From positions 1 through 7,747 of the forward strand of contig CALDNB010000100.1 of NCBI GenBank assembly GCA_937914775.1: DNA of 7,747 bases. Direction: 5' to 3'. Below the pieces are notes generated by a model, which was given only the letters and a program-made list of their open reading frames with translations, was not told the origin of the DNA and did not search any database. Of this stretch, positions 1-4,347 are shown in pieces. This DNA is from an uncultured Clostridia bacterium. Its GTDB lineage: Bacteria; Bacillota; Clostridia; Monoglobales; Firm-18. A program made the position numbers and the translations under genes. Numbering within the stretch: the stretch's first letter is position 1; each line of letters begins with the position of its first letter.

Positions 1-153
1 AAAACCTTTCATTACCCATTTAATTGGTTTAACTTTTGACATTGTACCAAGAGTTATAATAAGTCCCAAAGGCAACGACAAAAGAAGCGTCATAATAAAT
101 AATACGCAGTTGGACTTAAATCCTAAAAATAATTGTTGAACTATATCTGACAT
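1..153 (-). CDS. Amino-acid ABC transporter permease, N-terminal 51 residues (runs off the window)
   Basis: This is the start of an inner-membrane permease of the HisM/GlnP type, which forms the channel of a polar amino-acid ABC importer. It begins MSDIVQQLFLGF; one hydrophobic segment (about residues 17-37, including LLLSLPLGLIITLG) is followed by a basic stretch MSKVKPIKW. That is the usual order at the N-terminus of these permeases, just before their conserved FRGTP segment, which would lie beyond the window edge. The ATG at 151-153 is chosen because an upstream ATG at 162-164 meets a stop after two codons; a GAGGGG ribosome site lies at 167-172. The gene starts 31 bases after the dehydrogenase stop and follows the solute-binding protein gene, so all three are probably one operon. 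The family call is firm for so short a fragment; substrate specificity cannot be read. Confidence 0.8.
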   Translation of the reverse strand, partial: MSDIVQQLFLGFKSNCVLFIMTLLLSLPLGLIITLGTMSKVKPIKWVMKGF

Positions 154-184
154 TATATAACCATATCCCCTCTTGCAAACGAAA

Positions 185-1246
185 TCATAAACTTTCCGTT
201 TTTATAATAGCGTCATAAACCATATCAGGCGTAACCTGATACGGTATAACTTCCATATCAGGGTCATTAAGTGCACTTGTAATAACTTTTTGTAAGTTTT
301 CCCTGTTTGTGTCTATTCCTCTTTCTTTAAGAGTTGCCTCAACACCAAGTAACTTAATTAAATTTCTGATTTTAATTGCCTCGTCGGTTTTTCCGTCCAT
401 AATTAACTGGACTACTGTGGTGTATCCGATAACGTCACCGTGCAAAAACTTTTCTTCAAAACCTTCAATTACTGTAAGGCCATAGAAAAGACCGTGAGCC
501 AACGCCCCGTTAAACTTTCCGTCAATTAACATACTTACCATGCCCGTACTAACAAGAATAATTTTTGCAACACTTTCAAATTCTTCTGATATTACATTGT
601 TCTTGCAATCATTAAAAGCCTTTACAGCATTGTCAATAAGAGGTTTACTGCACATTCTGCTTATGGAAAGACCCATTTCATCATTAAATGAAAGATTCTG
701 TCCCCTCATAGAAAATTCAACTTCATAGTATTTGGCAACAGTATCGCCGATACCAGCCCTGAAATACTTATAAGGTGCTTCTGCAATAATCTCCGTATCA
801 ATAAAGCAGTGATATGCAGGGCTTTTAAAATACCAGAAACAGTCAAAAGTGTGGTTTTCGTCATAAACAACCGCCAAAGCCGATGTTGATGCACAGTTAG
901 ACGAAATAGTAGGAACGGTAACAACAGGAATACCCAAAGTATCTGCTACACACTTTGAAGTATCTATTGCCTTTCCTCCGCCAACGCCGATAATAAAATC
1001 AATGTTTTTATTTTTATAAAGGTGGGCAATTTCATAAATACGTGCTTTGTAACATTCCTTGCCATATACTAAAACATCAACTATATTAAATTTTTCAAGT
1101 GACGCTTTTAATTTATCAATTGATTTTGAAAGCGCAGTTTCTCCGCCGATAATAAGAACGTTATCACCAATACTTCTACACACTTTTTCGATGTTTAAAA
1201 AGGCATCAGGACCTATAGAAAAGTCTGCAAAATAACATTCACGCAT
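185..1246 (-). CDS. Glycerol-dehydrogenase-like NAD-dependent, metal-dependent alcohol dehydrogenase
   Basis: A 353-residue cytoplasmic enzyme of the iron/zinc-containing alcohol dehydrogenase family, GldA-like branch, which interconverts alcohols and carbonyls with NAD(H). The N-terminal half is the dinucleotide-binding domain with GVGGGKAIDT at 87-96 and the PTISS segment at 112-116. The three metal ligands of the family are present: Asp168 (AGIGDT), His251 (LAHGLF) and His269 (FLHGD), spaced as in glycerol dehydrogenase. Length matches the family (about 350-370). Where true glycerol dehydrogenases have Asp after the PTIxST segment (a substrate-contacting residue), this protein has Cys118 (SSNCAS), so glycerol is probably not the substrate; a hydroxy acid or amino-alcohol-like compound is possible but unproven. 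The ATG at 1244-1246 has an AGGGGG ribosome site 8 bases upstream. It sits between the genes for the binding protein and the permease of one importer, so it may act on the imported compound (inference). Confidence 0.85.
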   Translation of the reverse strand: MRECYFADFSIGPDAFLNIEKVCRSIGDNVLIIGGETALSKSIDKLKASLEKFNIVDVLVYGKECYKARIYEIAHLYKNKNIDFIIGVGGGKAIDTSKCVADTLGIPVVTVPTISSNCASTSALAVVYDENHTFDCFWYFKSPAYHCFIDTEIIAEAPYKYFRAGIGDTVAKYYEVEFSMRGQNLSFNDEMGLSISRMCSKPLIDNAVKAFNDCKNNVISEEFESVAKIILVSTGMVSMLIDGKFNGALAHGLFYGLTVIEGFEEKFLHGDVIGYTTVVQLIMDGKTDEAIKIRNLIKLLGVEATLKERGIDTNRENLQKVITSALNDPDMEVIPYQVTPDMVYDAIIKTESL

Positions 1247-1271
1247 TATTTATACCCCCTTTATAACGCAC

Positions 1272-1304
1272 TAAAATCAATAGGCGTAAAGCCTATTGAT
1301 TTTA
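1272..1304 (-). terminator. Stem-loop between binding-protein gene and dehydrogenase gene (terminator or attenuator)
   Basis: A perfect 14-base-pair inverted repeat (arms 1272-1285 and 1291-1304) with a 5-base loop. Read on the minus strand it ends in TTTTA, but no longer U-tract follows. Its place, right after the substrate-binding protein gene and inside the operon, fits a partial terminator or an mRNA-stabilising 3' hairpin that lets the binding protein be made in excess over the membrane parts. This role is inferred from position; the repeat itself is directly visible. Confidence 0.6.
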
Positions 1305-1327
1305 ATACAACATATAATCACATATAA

Positions 1328-2182
1328 TTAGTTTGCCTGTTCAGCAGCTTTGATACCTTCAACCAAACCGTATTTTGTTGCAATTTCATTTAATTTTCCG
1401 TTTGCTTTTAATGTTGCAATTGCTTCGTCAACTTTAGCGCATACGTCTGAGCCTTTTCTGAAGGCGATACCGAAGAACTGGTCACCAAATTTGTTGTCTG
1501 TGTTAACAACTAAATCTGTAAACTGTGAATCAGCACCTTCAACCATACCCTGAGCAATTACTGAGTCAACTACTGCAACGTCAGCAACACCGCTTTGTAC
1601 TTCCATAAGCGCTGTAGCCATTGAAGCAACACCTGTGTAGTTTGCATCTTTAAAGTAATCTTTAGCCATTACTTTAACTGAAGCATCAGTTGTGTCATCA
1701 ATTTTACCTAAGATTTTTTCTTCACCGGTTGAACCTGCTTCTGCAACAATGTTAAGACCTGAAACATCAGCCATAATTTCTTCTACTCTGTCTTTTTTCA
1801 TAACCATAGCCTGTGTGTTGTACATATATGGTTTTGAAACTTCCCACATTTCTTTTCTGTCTTCTGTGATGCACATACCGTTCCATAAGCAGTCGATGTT
1901 TTTAGAAGCAAGTTCTGTTTCTTTTGCTTCCCAGCTGATTTCAACAAATTCTACATCTACACCTAATGTTTCTGCAACAGCCTGTGCAAACTCTGTATCA
2001 AAACCTGTCCAGTCGCCGTTGTCATCTAAGAAGTTCATTGGAGGATAGTTTGTAACACCGATTGTTAAAACGCCTTTACCTTCTATGTAAGCCCAGTCAG
2101 ATTCAGCATCTGTATTGTTGCCGCAGCCAACAAAACCTACACACATTACCATTGCCAATAATAAACATAATACTTTTTTCAT
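1328..2182 (-). CDS. Amino-acid ABC transporter substrate-binding lipoprotein (SBP_bac_3 family)
   Basis: A 284-residue extracytoplasmic receptor for a polar amino-acid importer. The N-terminus is a lipoprotein signal peptide: MKK, a hydrophobic core, then a lipobox FVGC with the lipidated Cys at 20, followed by a short acidic linker. The mature part (about 36-275) is a type II periplasmic-binding fold: GVLTIGVTNYPPMNF at the start, GFDTEFAQAVAETLG at 60-74, an IxxRKE segment with Arg109 at the place of the ligand carboxylate-binding Arg (family ITPERxK), AGSTGEE at 149-155, and a DVAVVDS segment with Asp206 late in lobe 2. The start at 2180-2182 has a GGAGAG ribosome site. It is the first gene of the operon, behind a strong promoter, and is followed by a stem-loop, the dehydrogenase and the permease. 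The ligand is unknown: family knowledge allows polar or charged amino acids and some amino-acid derivatives. Confidence 0.93.
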   Translation of the reverse strand: MKKVLCLLLAMVMCVGFVGCGNNTDAESDWAYIEGKGVLTIGVTNYPPMNFLDDNGDWTGFDTEFAQAVAETLGVDVEFVEISWEAKETELASKNIDCLWNGMCITEDRKEMWEVSKPYMYNTQAMVMKKDRVEEIMADVSGLNIVAEAGSTGEEKILGKIDDTTDASVKVMAKDYFKDANYTGVASMATALMEVQSGVADVAVVDSVIAQGMVEGADSQFTDLVVNTDNKFGDQFFGIAFRKGSDVCAKVDEAIATLKANGKLNEIATKYGLVEGIKAAEQAN

Positions 2183-2220
2183 TTTTGTTTCTCTCCTTCA
2201 AAGATTTATTTTATGAACTC

Positions 2221-2249
2221 ATTATAGCATAACACTTTAGCGTTGTAAA
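2221..2249 (-). promoter_or_regulatory. Sigma-A-type promoter of the importer operon
   Basis: On the minus strand there is a -35 box TTTACA (2244-2249), a 17-base spacer, and a consensus -10 box TATAAT (2221-2226) preceded by TG one base upstream (extended -10, TGCTATAAT). Transcription would begin near 2214, giving a leader of about 31 bases before the ATG of the binding-protein gene. The -35 box lies inside an inverted repeat, which suggests repression. Confidence 0.8.
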
Positions 2250-2260
2250 GTGCTAAAGTG
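2233..2260. promoter_or_regulatory. Candidate operator: inverted repeat over the -35 box
   Basis: Perfect 9-base arms CACTTTAGC (2233-2241) and GCTAAAGTG (2252-2260) flank a 10-base centre that holds the -35 box. The core TAAAGTG occurs a further time in the centre (2246-2252), so the half-site appears three times: once in one orientation and twice, 8 bases apart, in the other. A protein bound here would block RNA polymerase. The repeat is seen directly; the repressor is unknown. Its TTAGC/GCTAA ends recall the HrcA (CIRCE) site, but length and spacing do not fit. Confidence 0.55.
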
Positions 2261-2274
2261 AAATTTCTTTAAGT

Positions 2275-2291
2275 TTGTGCAATCTGCACAA
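2275..2291. promoter_or_regulatory. Candidate regulator site: 7-3-7 palindrome upstream of the importer promoter
   Basis: TTGTGCA (2275-2281), three bases, TGCACAA (2285-2291): a perfect 7-base dyad centred about 70 bases upstream of the predicted transcription start. Position and symmetry (including a T-N11-A pattern) suit an activator such as a LysR-type regulator. It also resembles a Rex site, but with a 3-base rather than a 4-base centre. No regulator gene is in the window, so the assignment is inference. Confidence 0.4.
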
Positions 2292-2332
2292 TTGACAACA
2301 GAAATACAGCAGTTTCTTATAGTAAAAACAAA

Positions 2333-2365
2333 TAAAAAACAAGGTATCAAAACTGATACCTTGTT
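2333..2365 (-). terminator. Intrinsic terminator of the rpsU-yqeY operon
   Basis: Read on the minus strand: a perfect 12-base-pair stem (arms 2354-2365 and 2338-2349) with a 4-base loop, followed by a T-run (complement of 2334-2339, then further T-rich sequence to about 2322). It begins 21 bases after the yqeY stop and separates this operon from the importer operon promoter further downstream. Confidence 0.9.
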
Positions 2366-2385
2366 AAATATAATAGAAAAAGTTA

Positions 2386-2829
2386 TTAATTCAAGAATTT
2401 TCTTACTGCTTCATTTACCTTTTTACCATCGGCTCTGCCTTTAACTCTAGGCATAAGCGCCGCCATAACTTTGCCCATATCCTTCATAGAAGAAGCAGAC
2501 ACCTCACTTATGGTACTTTTAACAATATCCTCAATTTCCTCATCAGATAATTGTTCAGGTAAATATTTGATTAAAGTTTCAATCTCAATATTAATTTCAT
2601 TTATAAGGTCGTCTCTTCCGCTTTTTATATAATCAGGAAGAACGTCCTTACGTTTTTTAACTTCTTTTGCTATTATTTCTACAACACCGTCATCATCAAG
2701 TGTTGTTTTATTATCCTTTTCAAATTGCAGTATAGACGCTCTTGCCATCTGCACCGCATTCTTTTTAGGAACGTTTTTTTCTTTCATTGCGGACTTTAAG
2801 TCGTCCATCAATGTTTCTTTAAGTGACAT
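2386..2829 (-). CDS. yqeY: GatB/YqeY domain protein
   Basis: A 147-residue protein of the YqeY family, which is related to the C-terminal tRNA-contacting domain of the GatB amidotransferase subunit; its cellular role is still not well defined. The whole length matches the family (about 147-150). Recognisable family segments are SLKETLMDDLKSAMKEK at the N-terminus, KEVKKRKD at 51-58, YLPEQLSDEEIE at 89-100 and the very conserved DMGKVMAALMPRVKGRADG near 116-134. It starts 15 bases after the rpsU stop, with an AGGTGG ribosome site just before the ATG at 2827-2829. The rpsU-yqeY order is common in Firmicutes, so translation-linked expression is expected. It shares the rpsU promoter and is the last gene before the terminator. 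Confidence 0.95.
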   Translation of the reverse strand: MSLKETLMDDLKSAMKEKNVPKKNAVQMARASILQFEKDNKTTLDDDGVVEIIAKEVKKRKDVLPDYIKSGRDDLINEINIEIETLIKYLPEQLSDEEIEDIVKSTISEVSASSMKDMGKVMAALMPRVKGRADGKKVNEAVRKFLN

Positions 2830-2844
2830 ATAACCACCTGCTAA

Positions 2845-3018
2845 TTAATATTTGCGTTTTCTTGCAGCCTCTGATTTTTTCTTACGCTTAACGCTGGGTT
2901 TCTCGTAATGTTCTCTTTTACGGATTTCTGAAAGAACACCTGCTTTTGAGCATTGTCTTTTAAATCTGCGAAGAGCACTGTCAAGGCTTTCATTGTCTTT
3001 TACTCTGATTTCTGACAC
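2845..3018 (-). CDS. rpsU: Small ribosomal subunit protein bS21
   Basis: A 57-residue, highly basic 30S ribosomal protein that sits near the 3' end of 16S rRNA and helps initiation. Family landmarks are [20 protein letters not shown] at 3-22, [12 protein letters not shown] at 31-42, and a lysine/arginine-rich tail ending AARKRKY. The start is taken as GTG at 3016-3018: it gives the normal bS21 beginning (VSEIRV), and a long purine-rich ribosome site, GGAGGGAGGG, lies 6 bases upstream. The reading frame stays open upstream to an ATG at 3076-3078, but that codon falls on the predicted transcription start and would add 20 residues foreign to the family. First gene of a two-gene operon with yqeY. 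Confidence 0.96.
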   Translation of the reverse strand: MSEIRVKDNESLDSALRRFKRQCSKAGVLSEIRKREHYEKPSVKRKKKSEAARKRKY

Positions 3019-3024
3019 AACTTT

Positions 3025-3034
3025 CCCTCCCTCC
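3025..3034 (-). promoter_or_regulatory. Ribosome binding site that fixes the GTG start of rpsU
   Basis: GGAGGGAGGG on the minus strand, 6 bases before the GTG at 3016-3018. Neither in-frame ATG further upstream (3076-3078 and 3064-3066) has a comparable site, so this decides the start. It is directly preceded by a small hairpin (3034-3054). Confidence 0.85.
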
Positions 3035-3054
3035 GCTACAAGCAAATGTATGCG
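3034..3054 (-). other. Small hairpin in the rpsU leader
   Basis: CGC-TACA on one side (3034-3040) can pair with TGTA and GCG on the other (3047-3050 and 3052-3054), with one bulged base and a 6-base loop. It abuts the ribosome binding site in the ~60-base leader. It could be a target of translational feedback or simply a chance fold; seven pairs with a bulge is weak evidence. Confidence 0.3.
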
Positions 3055-3083
3055 GCGTATCTCCATAAAGAAATACAATTAAC

Positions 3084-3112
3084 ATTATACATAATATTTT
3101 GCAAATTGTCAA
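3084..3112 (-). promoter_or_regulatory. Consensus sigma-A promoter of rpsU-yqeY
   Basis: Minus strand: TTGACA (3107-3112), exactly 17 bases, TATAAT (3084-3089). Both boxes match the consensus perfectly. Transcription should start near 3077, giving a leader of about 59 bases before the GTG of rpsU. This strength is typical of ribosomal protein genes. Confidence 0.9.
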
Positions 3113-3186
3113 TATCAAATAAATGAGTTAACAAATTTTTTATAATTTTATCCAAATAGCAAATAAGTATTTGGTAATATTTACAA

Positions 3187-3600
3187 TTATTTAGGATTGA
3201 CAATATTTCGCCAGTCCAAATCCCCTCGTTCAAGTCCGTGAACCAAAACTTCCGCAGTTGCAATATTTGTGGCAACAGGTACATTATTAGAATCGCAAAG
3301 TCTTATTATGTTGATTACACTCTCTTCTTCTTTTTCATCAGCAACATTTGCGTCCCAGAAAATAAATATCAAATCAATTTCATTGTATGCAATTCTTGCG
3401 CCGATTTGCTGGTCACCGCCTTGAGGGCCAGACAAAAATCTCTGCACGTTAAGTCCTGTTGCTTCAGAAATAACCGTACCTGTTGTGCCTGTAGCAACAA
3501 GATTATGCTTAGACAGTATCCCTGAATACGCAATACAAAAGTCAATCATTAAATCTTTCTTTGTGTTTCCTGCTACAAATGCTATATTCATCTTTTCCAA
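3187..3600 (-). CDS. Methylglyoxal-synthase-like protein with altered active site
   Basis: A ~137-residue cytoplasmic protein that aligns along its full length with methylglyoxal synthase (MgsA), which converts dihydroxyacetone phosphate to methylglyoxal and phosphate. The phosphate-binding parts are kept: TGTTG at 37-41, the lysine at 15, LSGPQGGDQQIGAR at 56-69 with the catalytic-base Asp63, and FWD at 81-83. Yet the usual AHD near the N-terminus is AGN (Gly11-Asn12), and the loop that normally reads DPLxAxPHxPD is replaced by an acidic loop, DANVADEKEEES (83-94), one residue longer and without the catalytic His. So it may be inactive as a synthase or act on another phosphate ligand. The start is set at TTG (3598-3600), 9 bases after AAGGAG, which overlaps the stop of the minD-like gene; ATG at 3589-3591 is the alternative. 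It is the last gene of the PBP2 operon, where mgsA is often found in Clostridia. Confidence 0.85.
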   Translation of the reverse strand: MEKMNIAFVAGNTKKDLMIDFCIAYSGILSKHNLVATGTTGTVISEATGLNVQRFLSGPQGGDQQIGARIAYNEIDLIFIFWDANVADEKEEESVINIIRLCDSNNVPVATNIATAEVLVHGLERGDLDWRNIVNPK

Positions 3601-3609
3601 AAAAGAACA

Positions 3610-3615
3610 CTCCTT
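3610..3615 (-). promoter_or_regulatory. Ribosome binding site of the mgsA-like gene
   Basis: AAGGAG on the minus strand, overlapping the TAA stop (3614-3616) of the preceding gene. It lies 9 bases before a TTG (3598-3600) but 18 before the first ATG with family homology (3589-3591), so it favours TTG initiation. The overlap suggests translational coupling. Confidence 0.6.
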
Positions 3616-4336
3616 AAACATTTAATAAAGGTACTTTCTCTCCATCGATTCTTCTTGCGATATTCAAGTAGGCTTTGCCGCAGATGGATTTTTTGTTGTC
3701 AACAACAATACTGCCCTTTGTAACAACAACATCGTAAGGACAAACCCCTATCGGTGTAACCGCAGTAAGTCCTATAAACTCATTAATATCTATAATACCA
3801 TTTTTTTTGAACTTGTCAACAAAAACTTTATTAATTACAAGATTAATATTTTTAATGTTCGCTTTTTCTCCGTAAAAAGCGAGTTTTTCAACAACTCTTG
3901 CATTTTGGAAATCGCAAACACCTACAATCAGTAACTGATCAGCAAATTTTATAAATTTAGTCATAAAATCAGTAATAGATGCAGTAAGGTCCAAAACAAT
4001 ATAATCATACTGTTGTTTCTTTTCGGTAAGAAAACTGTTAAACAAGTTGTAATCAGCCATGTCAAAAGTTATGTTTTGCGGTGCAGAGATAAACGAAAGT
4101 TTGTCATTAATTCTAATCACCGCATCATCAAAGGTGCAGTTTTTCTGCAAAACATCATTAATATTATATACAATCTCATTTTCCAAACCGAATAGTAAAT
4201 CGGTACAGCGCATACCGAAATCGCAGTCAATTACCAGTACGTTTTTGTTAAGTTTTGAAAAAGCATAAGAAAGATTTGCGCTGACGGTTGTTTTTCCCGA
4301 GCCGCCTCTTCCTGCTACCATAATTACTTTACCCAA
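3614..4336 (-). CDS. MinD-like ParA-family ATPase lacking the membrane-targeting tail
   Basis: A ~240-residue P-loop ATPase close to MinD, the cell-division site selection protein. Seen from the TTG start: MGKVIMVAG, a deviant Walker A GRGGSGKTT (9-17), VLVIDCDFGMRCTDLLFG (33-50) and GLENEIVYNINDVL (50-63), all typical of MinD. It departs from MinD in three places: the signature lysine before GG is Arg10; the DSPAG of Walker B/switch II reads DLTAS (116-120); and the protein ends at GEKVPLLNV, where MinD normally continues into an amphipathic membrane-binding helix. No minC or minE is adjacent. TTG at 4334-4336 gives the usual MinD N-terminus and has AGGTGAT just upstream; GTG 4343-4345 and ATG 4340-4342 are alternatives inside that site. 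It directly follows PBP2 and precedes the mgsA-like gene in one operon. Membrane cycling and Min function are therefore doubtful. Confidence 0.87.
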   Translation of the reverse strand: MGKVIMVAGRGGSGKTTVSANLSYAFSKLNKNVLVIDCDFGMRCTDLLFGLENEIVYNINDVLQKNCTFDDAVIRINDKLSFISAPQNITFDMADYNLFNSFLTEKKQQYDYIVLDLTASITDFMTKFIKFADQLLIVGVCDFQNARVVEKLAFYGEKANIKNINLVINKVFVDKFKKNGIIDINEFIGLTAVTPIGVCPYDVVVTKGSIVVDNKKSICGKAYLNIARRIDGEKVPLLNV

Positions 4337-4340
4337 AATC

Positions 4341-4347
4341 ATCACCT
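4341..4347 (-). promoter_or_regulatory. Ribosome binding site of the minD-like gene
   Basis: AGGTGAT on the minus strand, overlapping the TAG stop of the PBP2 gene (4346-4348). Its core is 6 bases from the TTG at 4334-4336, while GTG 4343-4345 and ATG 4340-4342 lie within or against it. This, plus the MinD-like N-terminus, favours TTG. Stop/site overlap implies translational coupling to PBP2. Confidence 0.5.

Noticed and set aside
540..728. Plus-strand open frames antisense to the genes, here and elsewhere (for example 1692-2048, 3238-3525, 6988-7257)
   Set aside because: They lie wholly or largely within well-supported minus-strand genes, lack ribosome sites of note, and encode no recognisable domains.
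1311..1330. A tandem 10-base near-repeat (CATATAATCA/CATATAATTA) at the end of the binding-protein gene
   Set aside because: Only two copies with one mismatch in very AT-rich sequence; probably chance.
2237..2256. CIRCE/HrcA heat-shock operator, because of TTAGC...GCTAA
   Set aside because: CIRCE has 9-base arms (TTAGCACTC/GAGTGCTAA) with a 9-base spacer, 27 bases in all; here only five bases match at each end and the spacing is shorter.
3019..3078. An N-terminal extension of rpsU starting at ATG 3076-3078 (77 residues)
   Set aside because: The ATG coincides with the predicted transcription start, has no ribosome site, and would add 20 residues not found in bS21; the GTG at 3016-3018 has an excellent site.
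3152..3174. A hairpin (7-base arms CCAAATA/TATTTGG, 9-base loop) after the mgsA-like gene, considered as a terminator
   Set aside because: The stem is AT-rich and short and no T-run follows on the minus strand; the upstream operon may end here, but the sequence does not show it clearly.
3036..3284. An 82-residue minus-strand open frame across the mgsA-like/rpsU intergenic region
   Set aside because: It overlaps the mgsA-like gene and the rpsU promoter, has no recognisable domain, and looks like a chance frame in AT-rich DNA.
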